The notes below the pieces were generated by a model. That model was not told the DNA's origin, searched no databases, and worked only from the letters and a program-made list of their open reading frames with translations. Below are positions 7,113 to 17,100 of a stretch of 45,501 nt of DNA, in pieces. The stretch comes from Mediterranea massiliensis (GTDB lineage: Bacteria; Bacteroidota; Bacteroidia; Bacteroidales; Bacteroidaceae). The first letter of the stretch is position 1; the number at the start of each line of letters is the position of its first letter. The stretch lies in NCBI GenBank assembly GCA_958402075.1, contig CATXSD010000006.1, positions 1-45,501 of the forward strand. The letters are read 5' to 3'. Made by a program: the position numbers and the translations under genes.

Positions 7113-10100
7113 TTATTCTTTCTTGAACTGCGTCGGTGTTTTTCCCGTATATTGTTTGAACACCGTGCTGAAGTAACGGGGGGAGGTGAATCCCACCTTT
7201 TCCGATATTTCCGTGAAATTCAGGTTGGTTTCCTTGATGAGCTGCATGGCCCGTTCGATGCGGATCTTGTTGATGTAGTCGTTGGCTCCCATGTCGGCAA
7301 TGGCCTTCAGCTTGTTGTAGAGCGAGGCACGGCTGATGCCGATCAGGTTGCACAGGTAGGGGATGTCCATCTGCGGGTCGTCCAGATGCTCCACGATGGT
7401 TTGGTGGAGCTTCTCCATGAAGAGGGCGTCGGCCTTGCTCAGTTCGTTTTCTATCGCTATGGGCTGGAAGCCTATCTGGTGGTAGTGCTTCTGGATTTGC
7501 AGGCGGCTGTAGAGCTTGTTCAGAATCTTCTCGGTCAGCTGCTCCATTTCGAAGGGCTTCTCCAGATAGCTGTCCGCTCCCAGCATGTAGCCGTATTTGC
7601 GGCTTTCGTCGTCGTTCCGGGCCGTCAGCAGGATGACGGGGATGTGGCTGATGCCGATGTTTTCCTTGATGGCCTTGCACAGCTCGTAGCCGTTCATGCC
7701 GGGCATCATCACGTCGCTGACGATAATGTCCGGGCTTTCGTCGCAGGCTATCTGGTAGGCTGTCTGTCCGTCGTTGGCTGTCAGCACCCGTTTGAACCGT
7801 TTGCCCAGTTCTTCGGCCATGTAGTCCACCAGCTCTTCGTTGTCGTCGACAACCAGCACGGTATATTCCTTCGGATTGACGTGGGTGAAGTCCTTTTCGT
7901 CCGGAATGCTGATGTCGTTTTCCGACAGCGACGACAGCAGTTCGTTCAGGTACGATGGCCGGGTGTGGGGAGCGGGTTCGTTTTGGGGCCGGGCCGTCGG
8001 CAGTTCAAAGTAGAAGGTCGCCCCTCCTTCCGGATTGTTGCGGGCACCTATCTGTCCGTGGTGCAGTTCGACCAGTATCTTGGCATAGGACAGTCCGATG
8101 CCGCTTCCGCCCTGTTCGTTGTTGCCCTGGTAGAAGCGGGTGAAGAGCTTGTCGGGATCTACGTCTTTCAGGCCGTGGCCGTGGTCTGTCACGGAGATGC
8201 GGACGTACCGGCGGTCTCCGGTCATTTCGGACCGGACGGTTATTTTCTGGCCTTTCGGATTGTGTTTGAGGGCATTGACCAGCAGGTTGGAGAGGATGGT
8301 CCAGCACTTGTCCGCGTCGAAGCACACTTCCCCTATCTGCGGGTCAAGTCTGCATTCGATGATGTCGGCGTTGCCGTTCTCGTCGGTAAAGTCGCTGCAC
8401 ACGTCTTCCAGCCAGTTGTTCAGGCGGTGGGGCTTCAAGTCCGGTTTGCTCATGCCCACTTCCATCTTGCGTACGTCCAGTACCATATTGATGAGGTCTT
8501 TCATCCGTTGCGACTGGCGGAAGACCGTGTTCAACAGTTTGTAGTTTGGGTCGCCGGGAGACAGCGAAGCGATAACCCTTTTCAGCGGAGCGTAGATCAG
8601 CGTCAGGGGGGTACGCAGTTCGTGGCTGATGTTGATCAGGAAGCGTATTTTTTCTTCGTTCACCTTGTGCTCGTGTTCGGTCAGCATCCATTTCATCCGC
8701 TCTTCCTTGCGTTTCAGCAGGAACAGGATGGCGAAGTAGAGGATACTGCCGAAGAACACAATCAGGAGGGTATTGAACCACCACGACTTGTACCAGGGCG
8801 GCAGGATGACCAGGGTCAGCGCCCGTTGGCGCTGGGACCAGTTGCCGTCTTTCCGGGTGTAGTTCACGTAGATGGGGTAGGTCCCTGCGGCCAGAGACGG
8901 GATGGTCAGCTCGGCTTCATAGTTGGCAATGGCATTGCGGTTGCCTTCCTCCAGGCTGTAGCGGAACAGGCGCGGGCGCAGGATGTCGTCGCCGGCCACC
9001 ATGAAGCTCATTTGGATGTTCCGGCTGTCCCAGGGCAGCACGAGTTTCCCGTCGTCCAGTTGCGACATGCAGTTGTTTTCTCCCACCCGGAGGTCGGTGA
9101 CAATGACCGGGAAGTCCCTTTCCTGGGTCGGCAGGTCCTCTTCCGTTTCAGAGTCAATGCAGAGCAGGCCGTTGACACCTCCCATATAGACATCTCCGTC
9201 ATCGGTCAGCAGGGTCGGTTTGGCCAGATATTCGTTTTTCAGTGCTCCGTCGGCCTCTCCGTAAAGGAGGAACCTGTTTTCTTTGGGATGATAGCAGAGC
9301 AGGTCTTGTCCGGTGCCGATCCACACGCGTCCTTTACGGTCGCATACGACGGAAAAGACCTGGTTGAGGAGTGAGCTGTGGATGAACTTCAGCCCCTCCT
9401 GGCCGTAGGTATAAAGTCCCTGGCTGCTGGCAATCCAGAAGAGTCCCTCCTGGTCCCGATAGACAGCGTTGACAAAGCTGGATATGTCTGAATGGTACAC
9501 CGGGAGCAGTTCTTTTCCCCCTTTCTCCAGCTTGTAGATGCTCTGCGTGTCGTAGAAGTAGGTATATTGGTCGTCCTGCCCGATGGAACAGAGCATTCCG
9601 ATGATGCCGTGTGACGGAACTTTTGTGATTTCTTCCAGCCGTTTTTCCCGGATATGATACCGGCATAAGGGTTGGGAGAGCACCAGGATGGTATTGTCCG
9701 TTTCATTGTAAAGGTTGGCAGGCAGTCCGCTGTATTGGATAAAGCGGTTCAATGCGTCCGAATTCGTCGGGCAGGCCTTCTTTTGTCCCGTTTCTTTGTC
9801 GAAGAGGAAGAATCCTTTCGAGAAGATGGATAGGAGCAGTTCCCGGGATGAAAAATTGCAGATGGAAACCACCTTGTCGCCCCAGGTATCGGGATAATGT
9901 CTGAATGAGCGGCTGTCCGGGTCCAGTCTGTTGATGCCTCCTCCATCGGTGCCTACCCAGATGCTTCTCTGTCCCGGTTCCCGGCAAAGTGACAGAACGG
10001 TCTTTTCGCTCAGTCCCAGGCGATAGCCCAGCGGTGCGCTCTGATAGGTCTTCATGTGGGCGGCGCGGATGTTGATGAGTCCCCTGCGGGCCGTACTCAC

Positions 10101-11048
10101 CCACACGCTGTTGGTGTTCCGGCTGCGGTGGATATAGAGGACGGTATTGACCGGCAGGGAATGCGGATTTCCCGAATCGTGTTCCAGAATTTGCACATCG
10201 CCGCTGGTCGGGTTGATGATGTTGATGCCTCCTCCGTCGGTGCCGACCCATATCTTTCCGTCAATCATGCTGATGCATTGTATCAGGTTGCAGTTCAGTC
10301 CGGAGTTCTCCGCCGTGTAATGGGCCAGTGTCCGTCCGTCTTTACCGATTTTGCGGATGCCTTTGTTATAGTCCGCTATCCAGAGGTTGCCGTCCGGACC
10401 GATGCAAAAATCCAGTGCCTTGTGGGGATTCTCCAGGGAGAAGGTCAGTTCTTTCCGCTTCTTCCAGTTGTAGAACAGCAGGTGGTTGTACCGGTTCGAG
10501 CAGACCAGTGTCCCGTCGTACCATGGCTTTATCTGTCGGATGTAAAAGTCCTGAGTCGACAGCTTTACATAGCCGGTTATCTGCTCTTCCCGGTAGGAGT
10601 ACCGGTACAGGGTATCGGTTCCACCGAAAATCAGTCCGTCGTCGACTTTGCATACCGCTCCCGGCTGGATGTGCTGTTTTCCCCACAGATAGGGGACGAA
10701 TCTGTCTTGGCTGGCCGAATACCGGAACAGGCCGTGATTGGTCAGCACCCACAGCCGGTGTGTTTCATCTTCGGTAATTTGCAGGATGTTGGTTTTTCCG
10801 GATGACGGTTCGTTTGCAAGGTCGAAGCGGTAGGATTTCAGCCGGTTCCCGTCGTATCGGAGCAGTCCTTCGGAAGTGCCCAGCCAGATCAGCCCGTTGC
10901 TTTCTTCATAAATATAGTACACGCGCGAGGGCATATTCTGGTAAAGTCCTATCTGGGTGAAGCTGTAATTGTTGCCGGCCGACACGAATAGTGGAGTTGT
11001 CAAAGCCAGCAGGACCCATCCCAACAGATGCATAATTCGGTTTCCCAT
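7113..11048 (-). CDS. Hybrid two-component system regulator (HTCS) of the adjacent PUL
   Basis: This is a one-protein sensor-regulator of 1311 residues from the ATG at 11048; an upstream Met at 11120 is less likely because the chosen start gives a clean signal sequence (HLLGWVLLALTTPLFVSA). The periplasmic half holds reg_prop-type beta-propeller repeats with motifs such as IWVGTDGGGINIINP, then a Y_Y_Y-type domain, then a membrane helix (WWFNTLLIVFFGSILYFAIL). The cytoplasmic half has a HisKA domain with His809 in SHELRTPLTL, a HATPase with GSGIGLSYAK, a receiver with Asp1112 in IIVSDVMMPGMNG, and an AraC-type HTH ending FKQYTGKTPTQFKKE. It is divergent from the glycan operon and is expected to bind a released oligosaccharide and activate that operon. 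Confidence 0.96.
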   Translation of the reverse strand: MGNRIMHLLGWVLLALTTPLFVSAGNNYSFTQIGLYQNMPSRVYYIYEESNGLIWLGTSEGLLRYDGNRLKSYRFDLANEPSSGKTNILQITEDETHRLWVLTNHGLFRYSASQDRFVPYLWGKQHIQPGAVCKVDDGLIFGGTDTLYRYSYREEQITGYVKLSTQDFYIRQIKPWYDGTLVCSNRYNHLLFYNWKKRKELTFSLENPHKALDFCIGPDGNLWIADYNKGIRKIGKDGRTLAHYTAENSGLNCNLIQCISMIDGKIWVGTDGGGINIINPTSGDVQILEHDSGNPHSLPVNTVLYIHRSRNTNSVWVSTARRGLINIRAAHMKTYQSAPLGYRLGLSEKTVLSLCREPGQRSIWVGTDGGGINRLDPDSRSFRHYPDTWGDKVVSICNFSSRELLLSIFSKGFFLFDKETGQKKACPTNSDALNRFIQYSGLPANLYNETDNTILVLSQPLCRYHIREKRLEEITKVPSHGIIGMLCSIGQDDQYTYFYDTQSIYKLEKGGKELLPVYHSDISSFVNAVYRDQEGLFWIASSQGLYTYGQEGLKFIHSSLLNQVFSVVCDRKGRVWIGTGQDLLCYHPKENRFLLYGEADGALKNEYLAKPTLLTDDGDVYMGGVNGLLCIDSETEEDLPTQERDFPVIVTDLRVGENNCMSQLDDGKLVLPWDSRNIQMSFMVAGDDILRPRLFRYSLEEGNRNAIANYEAELTIPSLAAGTYPIYVNYTRKDGNWSQRQRALTLVILPPWYKSWWFNTLLIVFFGSILYFAILFLLKRKEERMKWMLTEHEHKVNEEKIRFLINISHELRTPLTLIYAPLKRVIASLSPGDPNYKLLNTVFRQSQRMKDLINMVLDVRKMEVGMSKPDLKPHRLNNWLEDVCSDFTDENGNADIIECRLDPQIGEVCFDADKCWTILSNLLVNALKHNPKGQKITVRSEMTGDRRYVRISVTDHGHGLKDVDPDKLFTRFYQGNNEQGGSGIGLSYAKILVELHHGQIGARNNPEGGATFYFELPTARPQNEPAPHTRPSYLNELLSSLSENDISIPDEKDFTHVNPKEYTVLVVDDNEELVDYMAEELGKRFKRVLTANDGQTAYQIACDESPDIIVSDVMMPGMNGYELCKAIKENIGISHIPVILLTARNDDESRKYGYMLGADSYLEKPFEMEQLTEKILNKLYSRLQIQKHYHQIGFQPIAIENELSKADALFMEKLHQTIVEHLDDPQMDIPYLCNLIGISRASLYNKLKAIADMGANDYINKIRIERAMQLIKETNLNFTEISEKVGFTSPRYFSTVFKQYTGKTPTQFKKE

Positions 11049-11073
11049 TTTTGGTTTTTCAATTTTGATTAAG

Positions 11074-11081
11074 CAAATGTA
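11074..11081 (-). promoter_or_regulatory. -7 promoter element of the HTCS gene
   Basis: The minus strand reads TACATTTG, an exact match to TAnnTTTG, 25 bp before the chosen start codon at 11048. It lies inside the longer upstream reading frame, which supports the shorter start. No clear -33 box was found. Confidence 0.45.
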
Positions 11082-11139
11082 GAAAAAAACATTCAGAATA
11101 TCATTACTTAAGGCCAACATTTATTGGGAAAAGTAAATG

Positions 11140-11189
11140 TGTCTAAAAATAGCTAAATTAATATCCGATTTTGTCTATTAGCTAAAATT
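11140..11189. promoter_or_regulatory. Imperfect direct repeats in the divergent promoter region, candidate HTCS operator
   Basis: TGTCTA-N4-TAGCTAAATT (11140-11159) is repeated as TGTCTA-T-TAGCTAAAATT (11172-11189, the two halves sharing a T). The two copies are about 30 bp apart, close to three helical turns. They lie upstream of the operon's predicted -7 element at 11236, between HTCS and GH2. AraC-type domains bind direct repeats, so this is a candidate site, but no HTCS consensus is available to test it against. Confidence 0.35.
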
Positions 11190-11215
11190 GGATGTTTAAT
11201 AGTTGTGAATGGAAG

Positions 11216-11243
11216 TTTAAGAGTATTTATCTCGTTACTTTTG
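11216..11243 (+). promoter_or_regulatory. Predicted promoter of the PUL operon
   Basis: TACTTTTG (11236-11243) fits the -7 consensus TAnnTTTG. TTTA at 11216-11219 may serve as a weak -33 element with a 16-bp spacer, shorter than the usual 19 bp. This predicts a leader of about 80 nt before the GH2 start at 11332. A weak -33 box fits a promoter that depends on the HTCS. Confidence 0.5.
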
Positions 11244-11264
11244 TGCTGCGTAAAAAATGGGAAC

Positions 11265-11295
11265 GGGCTGGGAAAACGGTTGCCCGGACGAGCCC
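11265..11295 (+). promoter_or_regulatory. Hairpin in the leader of the PUL operon
   Basis: GGGCT (11265-11269) pairs with AGCCC (11291-11295) and an inner GGG (11270-11272) can pair with CCC (11283-11285). It lies in the predicted 5' leader. Its left half contains GCTGGGAAAACG, identical over 12 bp to the reverse complement of a unit of the 22-bp tandem repeat (6948-6959). There is no T-run, so it is not a standard terminator. Confidence 0.3.
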
Positions 11296-11331
11296 ATAAT
11301 ACTTTAGATTAAAAACTATGATGAAATAACC

Positions 11332-14016
11332 ATGAATAAAATCACTGTCGTTTTCCAATGGGCCTCAAGTCTGGTGCTGCTTCTTGCAGTACAGGCTTTG
11401 CAGGCAGCCCATCAGCCGGAATATTCTACGGCCGGCTTCTTTGAGCTTCCCCACACCGGACGAACGGTTTACAGCATGAATCCCGCCTGGCGTTTCCACC
11501 TGGGCGAGGTGGAAGGCGCCTGGCAGAAGGACTTTGACGACAGTGCCTGGACGCTGGTGTCGCTGCCCGACGGTATGGAAATTCTGCCTACCGAGGCCAG
11601 CGGATGCGTCAACTATCAGGGCGGGGCATGGTACCGCAAACATTTCACTCCTGCAGCCGATTTGGACGGCAAACGCCTGTTCCTGCATTTCGAGGCCATC
11701 ATGGGCAAGTCGAAGGTGTGGGTCAACGGACAGCTGGTGAAAGAGCATTTCGGCGGTTACCTGCCGGTGATTGCCGACGTCACTTCCTGTCTGAAGGTGG
11801 GAGAGGACAACGTCATCGCCGTCTGGACCGACAACAGCGACGACCCGGCCTATCCTCCCGGAAAAACGCAGGAGACACTCGATTTCGCTTACTTCGGAGG
11901 CATCTACCGCGACTGCTGGCTCATTGCCCACAACCAGGTCTTCATCACCGACCCCAATTACGAGAACGAGACGGCCGGAGGCGGACTCTTTGTGTCGTTC
12001 GGCACCGTTGGTGAAGAAGAGGCCGAAGTACGCCTGGACCTGCACGTCCGCAACCTGTCCGACCGATCCTTCTCCGGCAAGGCGGTATTCGAACTATATA
12101 ATAAGGAGAACCAGTTGGTCCGGACGGCAGAAAAATCATTGTCCATCGGACGTGGTAAAGCCCGCCGGACATCGGCCCGCATGGAGGTGAACGCGCCCCA
12201 TCTGTGGGAACCCGATTCTCCCTATCTGTACCAGCTGCATGTCAAGGTCGTGGACCGTCAGGGAAAGGTCGTCGACGGCTACCGTCGCCGCGTCGGCATC
12301 CGCAGTGTGGAGTTCAAGGGTAAGGACGGCTTCTGGCTCAACGGCAAGCCCTATCCCTATCCGCTGATCGGTGCCAACCGTCACCAGGATTTTGCCGTAG
12401 TGGGCAATGCCCTTTCCAACAGCCTGCACTGGCGCGACGCCAAGAAGCTGCGCGACGCCGGCCTGCGGGTCATCCGCAACGCCCACTATCCGCAGGACCC
12501 TGCCTTCATGGATGCCTGCGACGAACTGGGTCTGTTTGTCATTGTCAATACGCCCGGCTGGCAGTTCTGGAACGAAGCGCCCGTCTTTGCCGAACGGGTC
12601 TACAACGACATCCGCAACATGGTACGCCGCGACCGCAACCATCCCTGCGTGTGGATGTGGGAGCCTATCCTGAACGAAACCTGGTATCCGGAAGATTTTG
12701 CCAAAAACGTGGCCGATATTATAAAGGAAGAATATCCCTATCCGTATTGCTACGCAGGGTGCGATGCAACGGCACGGGGGCATGAATATTTTCCGATACT
12801 TTTCAGCCATCCGCTGAATGGTGGAGGAGGAGTGTTCAATACGCAGGCACTCGATCCGGACATCGCTTACTTCACCCGTGAGTGGGGCGACAACGTGGAC
12901 GACTGGAATTCGCACAACTCGCCCAGCCGCGTGAACCGTGCGTGGGGCGAAGTGCCGATGCTCGTCCAGGCGCAGGGCTATGCCAAGACCGACTATCAGC
13001 ATACCAATTACGATTTGCTTTACCGCAATCCGCGCCAGCACATGGGCGGCTGCCTGTGGCACTCGTTCGACCACCAGCGCGGATATCATCCCGATCCTTT
13101 CTACGGAGGCATCATGGACGCGTTCCGCCAGCCGAAGCTGTCCTATTACATGTTCTGCTCGCAACGTCCGGCTACGGTGAACGAACAGCTCATTTCGGAA
13201 ACCGGTCCGATGGTCTACATCGCCCATGCCATGACACCTTTCTCGCCGAAAGACATAACGGTCTACAGCAACTGCGACGAAGTCCGCCTCACGTATTGCA
13301 AGGGCGGCAAGCAGTTCACCTATAAGAAACAGCCTTCGGCCGAAGGCATGCCTTCGCCGGTCATTACCTTCCCCGATGTGTGGGACGTGATGCTCGACAA
13401 ACAGCTCTCCCGAAGCAAGAAGCAACAAGATTCCTATCTGCTGGCCGAAGGCCTGATAGACGGCAAGGTAGTGGCTACGCACAAGGTGGCCCCTTCGCGC
13501 CGTCCGTCCAAACTCCTGTTGTGGGCCGACAACGAAGCGGTGGAAATGACCGCCGACGGTTCGGACCTCGTGACGGTTGTGGCGGCTGTGGCCGACGGGC
13601 AGGGAGTCATCAAGCGCCTGAACAATTATCACATCCGCTTCGAGGTGGAAGGACCGGCCCGGCTGGTGGCCAGTGAAGAAACTTTCACCAACCCGCGTGC
13701 CGTACAGTGGGGGACGGCTCCCGTCCTGCTGCGTGCCACGACCACGCCCGGTGCCGTGAAGGTCAAGGCTTTCGTTACCATGGAGGGCGTGCATATGCCG
13801 CTGTCGGCCGAGCTGGTCATCACCACCCGCCCGGCTGCCCATCCGCTGGTGGCCGACGGTGCCGAACTGAAGCAGATGAACGGACAGTCCGGCGTGAACC
13901 GTTCCGTCCGCCGCGTGTCGTCTTCCGACTGCGAGGAAGAGGTCCGGACGTTGCGCCAGGAACTGAACCGGCTGAAACTGAAGGAAGTGGAACAGCAGCA
14001 AAGTGATTTTGAATAA
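11332..14016 (+). CDS. Secreted glycoside hydrolase family 2 protein (beta-galactosidase type)
   Basis: This is an 894-residue exported GH2 enzyme, the first gene of the PUL operon. A signal peptide (SSLVLLLAVQALQA) is followed by the sugar-binding jelly roll (about 50-215, motif GGIYRDCWLI), an immunoglobulin-like domain (215-330) and the TIM barrel (330-620). The acid/base is Glu449 in PILNETWY and the nucleophile Glu517 in FTREWGD. The C-terminal part (about 720-840) resembles the extra beta domains of Bacteroides GH2 galactosidases, and the last 25 residues are a charged helix. In this context it likely removes beta-linked galactose after desulfation; beta-glucuronidase or another GH2 activity cannot be excluded. 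The segment between the two catalytic glutamates (12700-12850) has a lower GC content than its flanks. Confidence 0.93.
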   Translation: MNKITVVFQWASSLVLLLAVQALQAAHQPEYSTAGFFELPHTGRTVYSMNPAWRFHLGEVEGAWQKDFDDSAWTLVSLPDGMEILPTEASGCVNYQGGAWYRKHFTPAADLDGKRLFLHFEAIMGKSKVWVNGQLVKEHFGGYLPVIADVTSCLKVGEDNVIAVWTDNSDDPAYPPGKTQETLDFAYFGGIYRDCWLIAHNQVFITDPNYENETAGGGLFVSFGTVGEEEAEVRLDLHVRNLSDRSFSGKAVFELYNKENQLVRTAEKSLSIGRGKARRTSARMEVNAPHLWEPDSPYLYQLHVKVVDRQGKVVDGYRRRVGIRSVEFKGKDGFWLNGKPYPYPLIGANRHQDFAVVGNALSNSLHWRDAKKLRDAGLRVIRNAHYPQDPAFMDACDELGLFVIVNTPGWQFWNEAPVFAERVYNDIRNMVRRDRNHPCVWMWEPILNETWYPEDFAKNVADIIKEEYPYPYCYAGCDATARGHEYFPILFSHPLNGGGGVFNTQALDPDIAYFTREWGDNVDDWNSHNSPSRVNRAWGEVPMLVQAQGYAKTDYQHTNYDLLYRNPRQHMGGCLWHSFDHQRGYHPDPFYGGIMDAFRQPKLSYYMFCSQRPATVNEQLISETGPMVYIAHAMTPFSPKDITVYSNCDEVRLTYCKGGKQFTYKKQPSAEGMPSPVITFPDVWDVMLDKQLSRSKKQQDSYLLAEGLIDGKVVATHKVAPSRRPSKLLLWADNEAVEMTADGSDLVTVVAAVADGQGVIKRLNNYHIRFEVEGPARLVASEETFTNPRAVQWGTAPVLLRATTTPGAVKVKAFVTMEGVHMPLSAELVITTRPAAHPLVADGAELKQMNGQSGVNRSVRRVSSSDCEEEVRTLRQELNRLKLKEVEQQQSDFE

Positions 14017-14130
14017 AACAATTTGGAATACTAAATAATAAGGAGAAAAGAAAACAGTGCATATACTTTAAATTTATCAATAACAACAAGTCCCGAGCCT
14101 TTGGGATGGAATCTTAAATTTAATAGAATT

Positions 14131-17100
14131 ATGATTAGAAATTTTAGAAAAGTCAGCCTACTGCTATGCCTGGGGATGGTATCCACAGGAATAGCTTATG
14201 CGGTACCTTCAGACAAGGTATCGGCTGCAAATGTCGTTTTACAGGGACAGCCCTGTAAAGGTGTGGTAAAAGACTCACGAGGTGAAACCGTGATCGGTGC
14301 ATCGGTGGTGGTAAAAGGTACAACCAACGGTACCATTACCGACATCGACGGTAACTTTACCTTGCCCAATGTGGCCCGGGGAACCACCCTTCAGATTTCT
14401 TTCGTGGGTTATCAGACGCAGGAAGTGGTGTGGAACGGTACGCCGCTCACCATTACCCTTAAGGACGATAACCAGTTGCTCGACGAAGTGGTAGTCGTAG
14501 GTTTCGGTACCCAGAAGAAGGTGAACCTGACCGGTTCGGTTTCGACCATGAACTCCGAAGAACTGACCGCCCGTCCGGTAACTACCGTCGCTCAGGCCAT
14601 GCAGGGTATGATACCCGGTATGAACTTCTCGTACAGCAACGGTGGTCGTCTGGACAGTAACCTGAATTTTGATATCCACGGTACGGGTACCATCGGCGAC
14701 GGTTCGAATGCCAGCCCGCTGGTGCTGATCGACGGTGCCGAGGGTGACCTCAATGCCATCAACCCCGCGGATATCGAGAACATCTCCGTATTGAAGGATG
14801 CCTCCGCTTCCTCCATCTACGGTTCAAGAGCTGCATTCGGTGTGGTATTGGTAACGACCAAGAAGGGTAAGGCCGGCAAGACTTCGGTCAGCTACAACAA
14901 CAACTTCCGCTTTACGCGGTCCATCAACCTGCCCGATGTTGCCGATTCCTACACTTATGCCCGCTATTTCAACCTGATGCGTGCCAACGGTGGTTTGGGT
15001 CCCCAGTTCTCGGACGAACAGCTGGATAAGTTCAAACGCTACATGGAAGGCGACCCGACGGTGGCTACAGCCGATCCCGATCCGCAGAACCCGAACAACT
15101 GGTGGTGGATTGGTAATACCAATACCGACTGGTACGACGTATTGTACGGTGACACCTCCTTCCAGCAGGAACACAACATCAGTGCCAGCGGCGGTTCGGA
15201 GAAAATCCAGTACTACCTGTCGGCCAACTACCTGTCTCAGGAAGGTATCATTGCCATCAATCCCGACCAGATGAAGCGTTATACGGTGACTTCCAAGATT
15301 ACGGCCCAGCTCTTCCCCTGGTTGAAGGCTACCTACAACGTGAAGTATATCCGCAAGGATTTCTCCACTCCGTCTGCTTTGGATGATAGTAGCAACGGTA
15401 CACTTTATTACAATACAGCCAAGCGCTGGCCGATGGAGCCGGAATACAATCCGGACGGTTCAATGGCTTCCAATACATTGACAGTACCCTTGGCTTACGG
15501 AGGTGACAAGGACCGTCAGACCGACTACGTGTACCAGCAGTTGCAGTTGGTGGCCACTCCGATTGAGAATTGGAACATTTACGGTGAGTTGAATTATAAC
15601 ACGACGGATGAATTCCAGCATACGGAATGGTTCAAATTGCCGAGAACCCATGTGGATGGTTCGACATCTTGGCATACCAACAGACCCACAAATTATGTGG
15701 CAGAATATGGTTCCCGAAACAATTATTTCAATGCCAATCTCTATTCGGATTATTCCTTCACGCTGAACGATGCCCATAACTTCAAGGTGATGGCCGGTTT
15801 CCAGGCAGAGTTGAACAAATACCGTTATCTGTGGAGTCGCAAGGACGATTTGATTACGGAAAACGTACCCAACATCGCTACGGCTACGGGTGAGGATTAT
15901 GTCGATGCACAATTGACCCACTGGGCAACCGCCGGTTTCTTCGGTCGTCTGAACTACGACTACAAGGGCCGTTATCTGTTCGAAGCCAACATCCGTTACG
16001 ACGGTACGTCCCGCTTCGACCGCAACCAGCGTTGGAACTGGTTCCCCTCTTTCTCCGCCGGATGGAACCTGGCACAGGAAGCCTTCTGGGAGCCGCTGCT
16101 CGACTATGTGAATGTATTCAAGCTGAAAGGTTCGTGGGGTGAACTGGGTAACCAGAATACAAAGGACTTGTATCCTTACATTCTGCGTATGCCTTTTACG
16201 GCGAACGGTGGTTCTTGGTTGATTAACGGCCTGAAGCCGAATACTTCTTCCTATCCCGGTCTGGGTACCTCCCTGTTAGGCTGGGAGACGATGCAGTCCT
16301 GGAACATCGGTTTCGAACTGGCCATGTTCAGCAACCGTCTGACGTTGGGCTTCGACTGGTTCAACCGTAAGACAAAAGACATGGTAGGTCCGGCACCGGA
16401 ACTTCCCGCTACCTTGGGTACTACACCTCCCAAGATGAACAACGCCGAGATGGTTTCCAAAGGTTTCGACCTGGAAGTATCTTGGAGAGACCGTATCGGT
16501 GACTTCAGCTACGGCGCCCGCTTCATCCTGTCGGATGCCCGCCAGAAGATTCTGGACTATCCGAACGTAGACGGTTCGCTGAGCAACTGGCGTGTAGGCC
16601 AATACATGAACGAAATCTGGGGTCTGGAGACACTGGGTATCGCCAAGAGTCAGGAAGAAATGGATGCTTACCTGGCCAACCTGCCGAACGGTGGTGTGAC
16701 TTGGGGTAACAACTGGAGCGCCGGTGACGTGATGTACGTTGACCGCAACGGTGACGGCAAAATCTCGGAAGGTGCAACAGAAAGCGATCCGGGAGACTTG
16801 TATGTCATCGGTAACTCGACTCCGCGCTTCAACTTCGGTCTGGACCTGAATGCCGAATGGAAGGGCTTCGACGTCCGCATCTTCCTGCAGGGTACGGCCA
16901 AACGTGACTACTGGATTGGCGGCAACATGTATTTCGGTGCTTCCGGCGGTACATGGAACTCCAGCTGCTTTGTGCCTCACCTCGACTTCTTCACGACGGG
17001 TAACGAGGTAACGAACGAAGACGGCTACTTCCCCGAGAACCTGGATGCCTTCTTCCCGCGTCCGTTGGAAGATTCCGGCAAAAACACGCATACCCAGACC

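Noticed and set aside
11048..11120. Longer HTCS start at 11120
   Set aside because: The 24 extra residues precede a complete signal peptide and overlap a -7 promoter motif.
14101..14130. TTG start for SusC
   Set aside because: The ATG at 14131 directly precedes the signal peptide; the ten extra residues are not signal-like.
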